Assembly (NCBI RefSeq): GCF_036014015.1
Contig: NZ_CP107905.1
Location: 9,548,001 to 9,612,000, forward strand
From: Streptomyces sp. NBC_00457
GTDB taxonomy: Bacteria; Actinomycetota; Actinomycetes; Streptomycetales; Streptomycetaceae
Direction: 5' to 3'
Length of the DNA stretch: 64,000 nt
The translations under genes and the position numbers were made by a program. This document shows positions 7,343 to 16,268 of this stretch, in pieces (within the stretch, counting starts at the first letter, position 1; each line of letters opens with the position of its first letter). Below the pieces are notes generated by a model. The model searched no databases. It saw nothing but the letters and a program-made list of their open reading frames with translations, and was not told the DNA's origin.

Positions 7343-9747
7343 AGCAGCGTCAGATCGTCCGTGCTCGGCTCCTCGAACTGCGCGACCCGGCTCGCGTGCC
7401 GCTCCACCATCGCCTCGAAGGTCTGGCGGGCGGTACGGCCGTTGCCGAACGCGGGCCCCTTGGGGATCGCGGTGAAGTACTTCAGCAGGGCTTCCGAGGC
7501 GCCCGCTGCCAGCCGGTACTCGTGCTCCTCGGCCTGCTGCTCCACGATGCGCAGGAGTTCTTCGGGGTTGTAGTCGCTGAAGGTGATGGTCCGCGAGAAG
7601 CGGGAGGCCACGCCCGGGTTGACGGACAGGAAGCGTTCCATCTCGGCCGTATAGCCCGCGACGATCACCACGACCGCGTCCCGGTGGTCCTCCATCAGCT
7701 TCACCAGCGTGTCGATGGCCTCCTTGCCGAAGTCCCGGCCCGAGTCCTGAGGCGACAGCGCGTACGCCTCGTCGATGAACAACACGCCGCCGCGCGCCTT
7801 GTCGAAGGCCTCCTGGGTGCGGATCGCCGTGGAGCCGATGTGCTCGCCGACCAGATCGACGCGGGACACCTCGACGAGATGACCCTTCTCCAGCACGCCG
7901 AGCGAGGCCAGGATCTCGCCGTACAGACGGGCCACCGTCGTCTTGCCGGTGCCGGGGGAGCCGGTGAAGACCAAGTGGCGCTTGACGGACGCGGCCTTGA
8001 GGCCCGCCTGCTGGCGGCGCCGGCCCACCTCGATCATGTCGGTCAGCGCCCGCACTTCGCGCTTGACGCTGTCCAGGCCGACCAGCGCGTCGAGTTCACC
8101 GAGGACGGCCTTCGAGGTCCGCGTCGGCTTCTCGGGCTGGGTGGCGGCGACCAGCGGCTCCTGCTCGGTGGTGCGCTGCCCCGGGATCGCGCCCAGCAGA
8201 CCCGGCGACTGACTGACCGTCTGCACCACCGTCTCGCGCGCCGCAGGCGGCTTGAAGCCCCCGCTCTCGTCGCTGCTGCAGTCCTCCACGACCGGACCGG
8301 TAGCGGCCGCGTCCGGGCCGCCGTCGGCGAACTCGTACCCGCCGCGCGCACACCGCTCCGTACGGCACTTCTTCAGCGTCGTACGGCAGCCGTCGATCAC
8401 ATGGAAGCCGTAGCCGCCGCTGCCCGTCACCCGGCAGTTCAGGAAGCTGCCACGACCGCCCGCCGACACATAGAAACCGGCTTCCGCGGGGGAGTCGACC
8501 GTGCACCGCTCGATGGTGGGGTCGGCGCCCTTGGTGACGATCACGCCGGTCTGCATGCCGTCCAGCGTGCAGCCGTTGAGGGTGCCGCCGCTGCCGTGGT
8601 CACGGAACCAGGCGCCCGTCGCCGCGTCCCGGATACGGCAGTCGTCGAGTTGCGCGGTCGCGCCGTCACTCACCGACACGGCCGTGTTGCGCACCTGGGA
8701 GATGTCGCTGTCGACGACGTCCGCGCGGGAGCCGCGGTCCAGGACGAACAGCGCGTCCGGTACGTCGTGCACCCGGCAGGAGTCGAGGACCGCGGTGGCG
8801 CCGTCGCTGACCCACACCGCGGGATAGTCGCCGGTGCTGTCGAAGATCTCGCACTGGTTGGCGTCCACGCGGGTGCCCGGGTCCCACACCGACAGGCCGT
8901 TGCGGCCGAACTGACGCACCGTCGTGCGGGTCAGCGTCAGTACGGAGCGCGAGCGCAGGTCGACCGCGTTCTCCGGGATGTCATGGATGCGGCAGTCGGC
9001 CAGGGTGAGCACGGCGTCCGTGTCGAGGGTGACCCCGTCGGCGGTGGTGCGGTGCACATCGCAGTCGGTGAGATGTGCCGTGGCCCGGCCGGTGATCTGC
9101 ACGCCGCTGCCGCGGACCTCGTACACCTCGCAGCCCACGGCCTCCAGCGCCGAGTTCTCCCCGGTCGCCGTCAGGCCCGCGCCCGACGTGTGGTGGACGC
9201 GGCAGCGCTCCAGACGCGGATGGGCGCCCCCGCGCACCGCGACCCCGGACTGGCCGGCCGAGACGACCTCGCACTCCTCGAACACCCCGCCCCCGCCGTC
9301 GAGTACGGCGATGCCGATGCCGGCCGGGTTGTCGACGGTGCAGCGCCGCACCGTCGGCCGGGCGCCGCCGCGTACTTCGATGCCGGCCGCGGACCGTGTG
9401 ACGATCCGCACGTCCGACAGCTCGGGTGCGCCTTCCTCGACGAGCAGCGCGGGCGCGGCCGCGTCCTGGCCCTCCACATGCAGGTCCTGGACGACCGCGG
9501 AGGCACGCACGGTCAACGGCACACCGTCCAGGGGCGCGATGCGGACGGAGCCGGGGGAGCCCTCAGGGCCACGCAGGGTCACCGCCCGCTGCACCACGAG
9601 GTTCTCCCGGTAGGTGCCTGGAGCGACAGTGAGGACATCGCCGTCGGTCGCGGCCTCCAGGGCGGCGGCGAGCGATGCGTACTCACCCGTGCGGCGGCGC
9701 CACCGCGATGTGCCGGTGTGCGTCACCTGGACCGTGCCCTGTGCCAT
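7312..9747 (-). CDS. Parallel beta-helix / AAA+ ATPase fusion protein
   Basis: An 811-residue protein in two parts. Residues about 20-495 are a right-handed parallel beta-helix: roughly 20 imperfect rungs of about 22-24 residues with regularly spaced CxV/CxI-type strands (for example RCTVDNPAGIGIAVLDGG), NosD-like. Residues about 545-811 are a CbxX/CfxQ-type AAA+ domain with Walker A GSPGTGKTT (596-604), Walker B GGVLFIDEAYAL (653-664) and an arginine-finger-like SRFSRTI. EccA ATPases of type VII secretion share this AAA+ clade, but no other ESX gene is visible here. The start ATG follows a short leader, and no signal peptide is seen, so a cytosolic location is likely. It overlaps tail-to-tail with the preceding gene. 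Confidence 0.85.
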   Translation of the reverse strand: MAQGTVQVTHTGTSRWRRRTGEYASLAAALEAATDGDVLTVAPGTYRENLVVQRAVTLRGPEGSPGSVRIAPLDGVPLTVRASAVVQDLHVEGQDAAAPALLVEEGAPELSDVRIVTRSAAGIEVRGGARPTVRRCTVDNPAGIGIAVLDGGGGVFEECEVVSAGQSGVAVRGGAHPRLERCRVHHTSGAGLTATGENSALEAVGCEVYEVRGSGVQITGRATAHLTDCDVHRTTADGVTLDTDAVLTLADCRIHDIPENAVDLRSRSVLTLTRTTVRQFGRNGLSVWDPGTRVDANQCEIFDSTGDYPAVWVSDGATAVLDSCRVHDVPDALFVLDRGSRADVVDSDISQVRNTAVSVSDGATAQLDDCRIRDAATGAWFRDHGSGGTLNGCTLDGMQTGVIVTKGADPTIERCTVDSPAEAGFYVSAGGRGSFLNCRVTGSGGYGFHVIDGCRTTLKKCRTERCARGGYEFADGGPDAAATGPVVEDCSSDESGGFKPPAARETVVQTVSQSPGLLGAIPGQRTTEQEPLVAATQPEKPTRTSKAVLGELDALVGLDSVKREVRALTDMIEVGRRRQQAGLKAASVKRHLVFTGSPGTGKTTVARLYGEILASLGVLEKGHLVEVSRVDLVGEHIGSTAIRTQEAFDKARGGVLFIDEAYALSPQDSGRDFGKEAIDTLVKLMEDHRDAVVVIVAGYTAEMERFLSVNPGVASRFSRTITFSDYNPEELLRIVEQQAEEHEYRLAAGASEALLKYFTAIPKGPAFGNGRTARQTFEAMVERHASRVAQFEEPSTDDLTLLYAEDLPDSP

Positions 9748-9776
9748 GGCGTTGCTGTGCCCCCACCTCGGTCGTA

Positions 9777-9850
9777 CTGATGGCTCGTTCGCCTTCGGGG
9801 CGCTTCAGCCGCCCCTGCGGCTCGCTCGCGCGCGGGTTGACGCCGAAGAG
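9777..9850. repeat. Dispersed intergenic repeat, second copy
   Basis: The 164 bases before the beta-helix gene contain TGGCTCGTTCGCCTTCGGGG followed by a CCGCCCCTGCGGCTCGCTCGC-like stretch. The same order and nearly the same words occur at about 238-360, where a 19-bp hairpin lies between them. GGGGCG and CGCCCC can pair into a short stem. The two copies are over 9 kb apart and both lie next to gene ends or starts. Confidence 0.6.
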
Positions 9851-9911
9851 AGTTCGGCCGGTCCACCGTAGCGTGCGCGCAGGCAGTGGGTTGACCAGAG
9901 CCGGAAGGCCG

Positions 9912-10517
9912 TCAACTGCCGGTGCCGGTCCGGCCCCAGTCGGGGCCCGCCCGGTCCCAGGCCTGGTCCCAACGGGCGTACCGGCGGCGGACCATGCGCC
10001 AGACGATCAGCCGCCTGGAGCCGTCGACCAGGCCCGCGGTGAGCAGGGTGGCGCCGAATCCGGCGAGGACCGCGTGCGTCGTCGCCGTGGCGGAGTCCAG
10101 GGGGCGGGCCATGACGCGGCCGTGGGCGTCCGTCCAGAGCATGAAACGGTCGCCCGCTTGCGGGTCTTCGAGCTGGGCCGTGACCGGCCCGTGCTGCGCG
10201 GTGCCGTCCGGGGCGGTCCAGTCGGCGAGGACGCGACTACGTGTGTCCCGCGCGGGCGAGGTCTCGGGGTCGGTATCCAGCGCGGAGCCGTTCAGCTCGC
10301 GCACCACGGTCGCCGTCACCGGATGACGCGACTCGCGCTGGTCCCGGACCGACTGCTGGAGCGCGTCCTGAGCGACACCGCCGATCACGCAACCCGCCAC
10401 GGGTGCGGCGACCAGGATGAGCAGCAGGGCCACCAGGGCGGCCCAGGCCTCGGCCAGATCGGTCGTGCGGCGCAGCGGGTTGTGCCGCCAGCGCCAGAGT
10501 CCGCTGATGGTTCGCAC
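9912..10517 (-). CDS. Rv1733c-family two-helix membrane protein
   Basis: A 201-residue protein with the signature start RTISGLWRWRHNPLRRTTDLAEAW, a first membrane helix (about 24-48, WAALVALLLILVAAPVAGCVIGG), a long polar extracytoplasmic loop (about 50-145), a second helix (about 147-170) and a basic C-terminal tail. This matches the Rv1733c-like family, which is multi-copy in Streptomyces; its molecular role is not established. GTG at 10517 is selected because GGGGGTG lies just upstream and because the family begins at VRTI. The frame is open for another 17 codons with no family resemblance. Confidence 0.85.
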   Translation of the reverse strand: MRTISGLWRWRHNPLRRTTDLAEAWAALVALLLILVAAPVAGCVIGGVAQDALQQSVRDQRESRHPVTATVVRELNGSALDTDPETSPARDTRSRVLADWTAPDGTAQHGPVTAQLEDPQAGDRFMLWTDAHGRVMARPLDSATATTHAVLAGFGATLLTAGLVDGSRRLIVWRMVRRRYARWDQAWDRAGPDWGRTGTGS

Positions 10518-10695
10518 GGTCCCGCACCCCCTTCCCGCTCCGTGATAACCCCCGGCTGAGCCGTTCACGCGGGGGCCCGGTCAAAGAGAGAGCGAAATCA
10601 CCCCCGATCGGGCCTCTCATGAACTTCTCACGAAATCCCACCATCCCAACGTGCCGCCCCCCGAGCCGAGTTCCCGCCCGCCGGGCGACAGCGGA

Positions 10696-11529
10696 TCACT
10701 GTCGGTCCAGGATCCTGACCGGGTCGCCGACCCGGATCGTGCCCCGGGACTGGGGCACCAGGTTCTGACCGAAAACCAGCTTGCCGCCGAGGCGGCGGTG
10801 CCGGCCGAGGGTGTGGAGGGGCTCGCTGCCGCGTCCGGCGGTGGCCTGGTCGGTGGTGGTCACGACGCAGCGCCCGCACTTCTTGGCGACCCGGAAGACG
10901 ACCTCGCCGATGGCCAGGCGCGACCAGTCGTCCTCGGCCCAGGCGGCGGTGCCCGACACCACCACGTTCGGCCGGAAGCGGTTCATGGGCAGAGGGCCCT
11001 CCTCCTGGTGATCGCCCTGGGCGATCAGGGAGTTGAGGGCGTCGAGCGAGGCGGCCGAGGTGAGCAGCAGCGGATAGCCGTCGGCGAAGGTGACGGTCTC
11101 GCCCGGCAGCGCGTACTCGGGGTCGACGGGCCGGCGCGTGGCCGGGGCGTCCATGTGCACGAGGCGCACTTCGGCGCCGAGATAGTCACTGCACCAGGCG
11201 TGCGCCGACGCGTCGGCGGCCGGGAACGCGTCGACCTTGTCGCGGAAGATCTCCATCGTCACCGCGCCGATGGGCTCCGGGACGGGAACCGTCAACGGAT
11301 CCATACCGGGTGCGGACAGCCGAACGCCGCCGCCGGGCACCAGCTCGGCGGCGGCCATCGACAGGCGCGGCTGCCGGCGTTGCGTGACGACCTTTCCCCC
11401 GTCGTCGATCAGCGCCCAGCGTCGGTCTCCGGCCAGGCCCCAGGGCTCCACGACGGCCTCCCGGGGCGCCTGGCCCCGGACCGACTTGACCGGATGAACA
11501 TGAATCGACTGCAGCTGCGCGTTCCCCAT
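10696..11529 (-). CDS. MOSC domain protein (mARC/YcbX-like)
   Basis: A 277-residue protein with an N-terminal MOSC_N beta barrel (HVHPVKSVRGQ, LAGDRRWALIDDGG, TQRRQPRL) and a C-terminal MOSC domain. The MNRFRPNVVV motif and the cofactor-binding cysteine region KKCGRCVVTTTDQATA are present. Such proteins bind the molybdenum cofactor or transfer sulfur, and YcbX/mARC members reduce N-hydroxylated compounds. No electron-transfer partner is encoded next to it, and no ferredoxin domain is fused. ATG at 11529 is the conventional start, although its ribosome site is weak; an in-frame GTG at 11556 is an alternative. Confidence 0.88.
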   Translation of the reverse strand: MGNAQLQSIHVHPVKSVRGQAPREAVVEPWGLAGDRRWALIDDGGKVVTQRRQPRLSMAAAELVPGGGVRLSAPGMDPLTVPVPEPIGAVTMEIFRDKVDAFPAADASAHAWCSDYLGAEVRLVHMDAPATRRPVDPEYALPGETVTFADGYPLLLTSAASLDALNSLIAQGDHQEEGPLPMNRFRPNVVVSGTAAWAEDDWSRLAIGEVVFRVAKKCGRCVVTTTDQATAGRGSEPLHTLGRHRRLGGKLVFGQNLVPQSRGTIRVGDPVRILDRQ

Positions 11530-11571
11530 GGAGCCATCGTGCCAGCCGGACCCCACAGCTCCGGTGGAGGA

Positions 11572-12009
11572 TCAGTAGCCGCCGCCGCGGTACTGCTGGT
11601 TGTTGTACGGGTCCTGGTACGGAGCAGGGTTGGGCCGGGGAGCCGCAGGGCGCATCGCCTCGTAGCCCGTGCCGGGCGCCATCGGGCGCGGCTGCTGCTG
11701 TTGCGGACCGGGATAGCCGCGGGGCGCACCGGCCTGCTGCGGGATGTAGGCCGCGGGTGCCTGTTGCAGCGGAGCCGGCTGCTGCGCCTGCGGGTAGCCG
11801 TAGGAGGGCTGGGACGGGGCGGCCGGGAGAGCCGGCAGCGCCGACGGCAGCGCGGGCAGGTGGTTGCCCGGCATGTCGTACGCCGCGGGGACCCGGATCG
11901 GTGCGATCTGCGGGGTACCCCGCTCGGCGACGAGCTTGTCGTAGATCGGAGTGTCCGGGAAGGAGGCGGAGTAGTAGCCGCCGCCATAAGTGGAGCGGGG
12001 GGAGGTCAT
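11572..12009 (-). CDS. Pro/Gln-rich small protein, DUF6643-like
   Basis: A 145-residue protein with a conserved head (SPRSTYGGGYYSASFPDTPIYD, then a VPAAYDMPGNHLPALP stretch) and a low-complexity tail rich in Pro, Gln, Ala and Tyr (PQQQQPRP, PYQDPYNNQQYRGGGY). It resembles the DUF6643 proteins found across Streptomyces, whose function is unknown. The disordered tail suggests a scaffold or surface role, but nothing here shows it. ATG at 12009 has no clear Shine-Dalgarno. A TTATGT box about 5 bases upstream would fit a leaderless or near-leaderless transcript. Confidence 0.7.
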   Translation of the reverse strand: MTSPRSTYGGGYYSASFPDTPIYDKLVAERGTPQIAPIRVPAAYDMPGNHLPALPSALPALPAAPSQPSYGYPQAQQPAPLQQAPAAYIPQQAGAPRGYPGPQQQQPRPMAPGTGYEAMRPAAPRPNPAPYQDPYNNQQYRGGGY

Positions 12010-12307
12010 GGCACATAAGTTAAGCCCACGATGTGCTGGTTGGGGAGACCGATAAGAGGGTTGTTTTCCGTGTCGGCCGTGACGCGGGATCCCCAATGCG
12101 AGCGAACTTGGCAAAAAGGGGCGGTGGTGAGGGCTCGGATCCCGTAAAGGCCGAGTTCCGCGCAGGTTACCGGCGGTTGGACAGCGATCTTCCTGGGCTC
12201 CTCATGGGTGTTCGCCGTGCTGGAGAATAGGTTGGTCGAGTAGGACAGAACCCAATGGGCTGCCGGGGCATGACGACCTGGCACGGTCACTCGTGATGGG
12301 GGCGGAC

Positions 12308-13558
12308 ATGTCAATGCCTAAAGGATCGAATGCTCCGGTGCCGACGACAGCACTGCGGGTCGAATTGGGCCGGCGTTCCGGCCCGGGAGTGCCCGACGCG
12401 GACGCGTCGGCACTGCTGCTGGTCGGCGGAAAGGTCCGGTCCGACGCCGATTTCGTCTTCTACAACCAGCCGGCGCACTCCTCGGGCGCGGTGCGCCACG
12501 AAGGCAAGCGGGACGCCGACGGCCTGGTGATCGACAGTCTCCTGGTCGACCTCGCGCGCGTGGAGCCCGCGATCGAGACGGTGGTCCTGGCCGCATCCGT
12601 CGACGGCGGTACGTTCGGACAGGTGCCGGACCTCTACATCGAGGTCCGCGATGCCGCCCAGAACACCGTGGTCGCCCGCTTCGACAGCACGGGCGCGACG
12701 GTAGAAACCGCTTACGTGCTCGGTGAGTTCTACCGCCGCCAGGGCGCCTGGAAGTTCCGCGCCGTCGGCCAGGGGTACGGCAGCGGGCTCGAGGGCCTCG
12801 CCACGGACTTCGGCATCACGGTCGACGAGCCGCAGCAGGCCGCCTCCACTCCGCCGGCGCCCGTCGCGGCTCCGGTGACCACGCCGCCACCCCCTCCTGC
12901 GGCGCCCCCCGCGGCACCGGTCAGCCTCAGCAAAGTGACGCTGACCAAGGCGTCGCCCTCGGTGTCGCTGACCAAGCAGGGCGGCACCTCGGGCGCGATG
13001 CGTGTGAACCTCAACTGGGAGGTGCGCAAGCAGTTCTCCGGCTGGGCCAGCAAGCTGGGCCGTGCCGTCGCCATGCACTCCGACCTCGACCTCGACCTGT
13101 GCGCGCTGTACGAACTCACCGATGGCAGCAAGGGAGTCGTCCAGGCCCTGGGAAACGCCTTCGGCGCGCTGCACCAGCCCCCCTTCATCCACCTCGACGC
13201 CGACGACCGCACCGGCGCCATGGCCAGTGGCGAGAACCTCACCGTCAACCTCGACCACAAAGAGGCCTTTCGGCGCATCCTCATCTTCGTGACCGTCTAC
13301 GAGGGCGCGCGCTCCTTCGCCGACCTGCACGCCACGGTCACCCTCACTCCGCAGCACGGCGCCCCGATCGACTTCTCGCTCGACGAGTGCACCGTCCCCT
13401 CGACGGTGTGCGCCCTCGTCCTCATCACGAACACCGGCAGCGACCTGGTCGTCCAGCGCGAGGCTCGCTACCTGGTGCCGGAGCGCGGGGTCAGCCCGCA
13501 GCGGACGGTCGACTACGCCTACGGATGGGGCATGAACTGGACGCCCGGAAGGAAGTGA
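12308..13558 (+). CDS. TerD-family stress protein with two Ter domains
   Basis: A 416-residue protein. The N-terminal TerD-type domain (about 10-180) contains [20 protein letters not shown] and the acidic VLAASVDGG region. A Pro/Ala-rich linker (about 182-205, [14 protein letters not shown]) leads to a second TerA/TerD-like half with [22 protein letters not shown] and an [15 protein letters not shown] strand. TerD domains bind calcium through such aspartate clusters and are linked to tellurite and other envelope or phage stress responses. ATG at 12308 is placed 8 bases after GGGGG; GTG at 12293 and ATG at 12296 are alternatives. The gene converges on the glycosyltransferase with only 7 bp between stops. 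Confidence 0.85.
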   Translation: MSMPKGSNAPVPTTALRVELGRRSGPGVPDADASALLLVGGKVRSDADFVFYNQPAHSSGAVRHEGKRDADGLVIDSLLVDLARVEPAIETVVLAASVDGGTFGQVPDLYIEVRDAAQNTVVARFDSTGATVETAYVLGEFYRRQGAWKFRAVGQGYGSGLEGLATDFGITVDEPQQAASTPPAPVAAPVTTPPPPPAAPPAAPVSLSKVTLTKASPSVSLTKQGGTSGAMRVNLNWEVRKQFSGWASKLGRAVAMHSDLDLDLCALYELTDGSKGVVQALGNAFGALHQPPFIHLDADDRTGAMASGENLTVNLDHKEAFRRILIFVTVYEGARSFADLHATVTLTPQHGAPIDFSLDECTVPSTVCALVLITNTGSDLVVQREARYLVPERGVSPQRTVDYAYGWGMNWTPGRK

Positions 13559-13565
13559 CCGGGCT

Positions 13566-14741
13566 TCAGCCCTCGTCGGGGACGGCGCCCGGACGTGCGT
13601 AGGTGCGCCCCTTCCAGGCCGCGCCGCGCCCCCGGTAATGCTGGACCGCGGAATCGACCGTCATGAGCAGATACAGGAACGCGGTGAGCGGCAGCAGCGG
13701 CGCGAGCCACAGGGGCTGCCGGTAGTAACGGAGTATCGGGATGTACGTCCCCGTCATCAGCAGCCACGCGAGGGCACCGGCACCCGCGGCGCCCGCATCG
13801 CCTGCGGCCAGGCCCCAGACCAGGGCCGCAGGCGGCACCAGATAGACCAGCGCGAGCCCCGCGACCGTACCGGCGAGCAGCAGCGGATTGTGCCTCAACT
13901 GCGCATACGCACTGCGCGAGACCATCCGCCACAGATCGTGCAGCCGCGGATACGGGCGCACGCTGTCCACCCGCTCCGCCAGCCCCAGCCAGATATGACC
14001 TCCGCCGTCCTTGACGGCACGCGCGAGTGCCACATCGTCGATGACGGCGTGCCGGATGGCGTCCGGGATCCGGGCCCGCTCGGCCACCTCGGCCCGCAGC
14101 AGCACACAGCCGCCCGCCGCGGCCGCCGTCCGCGACCCCTTCTTGCCGATCCGGCGGAAGGGATACAACTGGGCGAAGAAGTACACGAAGGCGGGCACGA
14201 CGAGCCGCTCCCACGCACTCGCCACCCGCAGCCGGGCCATCTGGGAGACCACGTCGAAACCTCCGGCGTGCGCTGCCGCGACCAACTCCCGCAGGCTGTC
14301 CGGGGCATGGGCGATGTCGGCGTCCGTGAGCAGCAGATACTCGGGGTCACGCGCGCGTGCCAGGCCGATGCCGTGGCGCACCGCCCACAGCTTGCCGGTC
14401 CAGCCCGCGGGCGGCTCACCCGGCGAGGAGACGGTCAGCGGCAGCCCGCCGTGCCGTCGGGACAGCGCCCGGGCCAACTCCCCGGTGCCGTCCGTGCTGC
14501 CGTCGTCGATCAGGAACACCTCCGCCCGCCCCGGATAGTCCTGGGCGAGCAGCGACGGCAGACTCTCGGGCAGTACGGCCGCCTCGTCCCGGGCCGGGAC
14601 GACGACACAGACAGCGGGCCAGGCGCCCGGTTCGCGACGCGACGGCAGACGTACGTCCGTACGCCAGAAGAAGCCCTGGCCCAGCAGCAGCCACAGCCAG
14701 GCAACCAGTGATAGGGCGGCGGTCCACGCGATGGCACTCAC
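13566..14741 (-). CDS. Family 2 glycosyltransferase, HpnB-like
   Basis: A 391-residue membrane glycosyltransferase. One N-terminal helix is followed by a GT-A domain with VVPARDE, DDGSTDGT, the GWTGKLWAVRHG motif and the metal-binding TDAD. The acceptor region is AAAAGGCVLLRAE and VIDDVALARAVKDGG, and three C-terminal membrane helices follow. The GWTGKLWA and RxYPRLxDLWRMVSRSAYAQLR patterns are those of the hopene-associated HpnB group. No squalene-hopene gene is present here, so a hopanoid role is only suggested. GTG at 14741 is the first plausible start; longer readings would run into the divergent racemase gene. Ribosome-site support is weak. Confidence 0.8.
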   Translation of the reverse strand: MSAIAWTAALSLVAWLWLLLGQGFFWRTDVRLPSRREPGAWPAVCVVVPARDEAAVLPESLPSLLAQDYPGRAEVFLIDDGSTDGTGELARALSRRHGGLPLTVSSPGEPPAGWTGKLWAVRHGIGLARARDPEYLLLTDADIAHAPDSLRELVAAAHAGGFDVVSQMARLRVASAWERLVVPAFVYFFAQLYPFRRIGKKGSRTAAAAGGCVLLRAEVAERARIPDAIRHAVIDDVALARAVKDGGGHIWLGLAERVDSVRPYPRLHDLWRMVSRSAYAQLRHNPLLLAGTVAGLALVYLVPPAALVWGLAAGDAGAAGAGALAWLLMTGTYIPILRYYRQPLWLAPLLPLTAFLYLLMTVDSAVQHYRGRGAAWKGRTYARPGAVPDEG

Positions 14742-14798
14742 CCGCGCAGTCTGCCCCACCGCTCCGGTGCCATACGGCTCATCGTCTATCGTGGCCGG

Positions 14799-15584
14799 GT
14801 GAAGATCGCGCTCATGGACTCCGGAATCGGTCTGCTGGCGGCCACCGCCGCGGTACGGCGTCTGCGACCCGACGCAGATCTCGTCCTCTCCCTCGACCCG
14901 GACGGCATGCCCTGGGGCCCCAGGACCACCGAGGACCTCACGGAGCGCGCCGTCGCCGTCGCCGAGGCGGCCGCCGCCCACCGGCCCGACGCCCTGATCG
15001 TCGGCTGCAACACCGCGACCGTCCACGCGCTGACCACCCTGCGCGCCCTCCTCGAACCCGGCATTCCGGTCATCGGCACCGTCCCGGCGATCAAACCGGC
15101 CGCGGCCGGTGGCGGCCCCTTCGCGATCTGGGCGACGCCGGCCACCACCGGCAGCCCCTACCAGCGCGGTCTGATCCGGGACTTCGCCGACGGTGTGACG
15201 GTCACCGAGGTGCCCTGCCCCGGCCTGGCCGAGGCCGTGGAACACGCGGACGAGGCCGCCATCACCGCCGCCGTCGCCGCGGCCGCCGCGCTGACCCCCG
15301 ACGATGTAACGACCGTCGTCCTGGGCTGCACCCATTACGAACTGGTCGCCGAACGCATCCGCACCGCCGTGCAACGCCCCGGCCGCCCGCCGCTCGTCCT
15401 GCACGGTTCCGCCGGAGCGGTCGCCGCCCAGGCGCTGCGCCGGATCGGCGAGCTGCCCGCCCCGGATGCCGCCGCGAACGGCACCCTGACGGTGCTGCTG
15501 AGCGGACGCGAGGGCGCGCTGCCCACGCCCGCCCTGGCCTACGAGGAGGGCCGGCAGCTCCAGGCGATCAGCCCCGCCCGGTGA
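14799..15584 (+). CDS. Aspartate/glutamate racemase family protein
   Basis: A 261-residue racemase-fold protein with the two catalytic cysteine motifs GCNTA (about residue 69) and GCTHYE (about 177), plus the opening MDSGIG loop that corresponds to DSGVGG in MurI. In MurI these cysteines remove and return the alpha proton of glutamate for peptidoglycan synthesis. The neighbourhood has no cell-wall genes and several MurI motifs are relaxed (DSGIG, THYE instead of THYP). It may therefore be a paralogue with another amino-acid substrate. GTG at 14799 starts the protein as MKIALMDSG. It diverges from the glycosyltransferase with a 57-bp gap. Confidence 0.8.
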   Translation: MKIALMDSGIGLLAATAAVRRLRPDADLVLSLDPDGMPWGPRTTEDLTERAVAVAEAAAAHRPDALIVGCNTATVHALTTLRALLEPGIPVIGTVPAIKPAAAGGGPFAIWATPATTGSPYQRGLIRDFADGVTVTEVPCPGLAEAVEHADEAAITAAVAAAAALTPDDVTTVVLGCTHYELVAERIRTAVQRPGRPPLVLHGSAGAVAAQALRRIGELPAPDAAANGTLTVLLSGREGALPTPALAYEEGRQLQAISPAR

Positions 15585-15690
15585 CCGACCGGCACAAAAC
15601 AGACGCCAATACTCCAGCGGACGTCCGCCTGGCGCAGTCACCCTGTGCAACGCGGTACCCGCGGAGCGAAACCTAGGTAACCTCATAGCC

Positions 15691-16239
15691 ATGAGGGACC
15701 ACCCCCGTGATGCGCACGCCCCGCACCACCCCGACGTCTGGACCGGACGTGCCACGAACCGGTTCCAGTGGCTGCTGGCGCTCGTCGGGGCGGGCTGCAT
15801 GGCGCTCGGTATCGAGCTCGCCGTCGACTCGGCATGGACATCGGGTATCGCTCCGCTCGTCATGGCCGTCGTCGGCTGTATCGCCGCGGGACTGCTGGTT
15901 CTCTTCGGCACCCTGGCCTTCGTCCACGTCGATCTGAAGCTCGACAAAGAGTGCGTCGAGGTCCGCTGCGGGCACATGGGCGTGCCCCGTCGCCGCATTC
16001 CACTCGCCCATGTCGCCGGCGCCGACTTCGACCCGCAGATCACCCCGCGGCACTGGGGCGGCTGGGGATACCGCTGGCGGCCCGAGAAGGGCACCGCGGT
16101 CGTCGTACGGCGCGGCGAGGGCGTGGTGCTGCGGCTGTGGGACGGCCACACGTTCACCATCACAGTCGACGACGCGGAGGCCGCCGTACGAGCCATTCGC
16201 GCCCGGCTGCGGCCGAACGCGCCCGGACCGGTGCACTGA
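15691..16239 (+). CDS. Two-helix membrane protein with a PH-like domain
   Basis: A 182-residue protein. A short basic and histidine-rich head is followed by two membrane helices (about 25-45 and 54-76) separated by a few residues. The rest is a compact soluble domain with alternating strands (CVEVRCGHMGVPRRRIPLAHV, WGGWGYRW, TAVVVRRGEGVVLRLWDGHTFTITVDDAEAAVRAI) like the small bacterial PH/DUF domains of Streptomyces. No function is known. The frame, codon bias and internal consistency are good. ATG at 15691 follows AACCTCATAGCC with a weak ribosome site. Confidence 0.75.
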   Translation: MRDHPRDAHAPHHPDVWTGRATNRFQWLLALVGAGCMALGIELAVDSAWTSGIAPLVMAVVGCIAAGLLVLFGTLAFVHVDLKLDKECVEVRCGHMGVPRRRIPLAHVAGADFDPQITPRHWGGWGYRWRPEKGTAVVVRRGEGVVLRLWDGHTFTITVDDAEAAVRAIRARLRPNAPGPVH

Positions 16240-16268
16240 ACCTCACGCGCGCGGACTGTTCCTCGGCG

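Noticed and set aside
7312..9747. EccA-type ATPase as evidence of a type VII secretion locus
   Set aside because: No EccB-E, EsxA/B or mycosin-like gene is present anywhere in the window; only the AAA+ clade is shared.
7396..9780. A very long open frame on the plus strand opposite the beta-helix/AAA+ gene
   Set aside because: It is an antisense shadow caused by GC-rich codon bias. The minus frame has clear Walker motifs and beta-helix repeats, and the plus frame shows no family pattern.
12010..12307. Possible small gene between the DUF6643-like and TerD genes
   Set aside because: A 65-codon frame is open but has no ribosome site and poor coding bias; the region is best read as divergent promoters.
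14742..16196. Long in-frame extension of the glycosyltransferase gene
   Set aside because: It would cover the racemase and the PH-like gene on the other strand, and no glycosyltransferase homologue has such an N-terminus.
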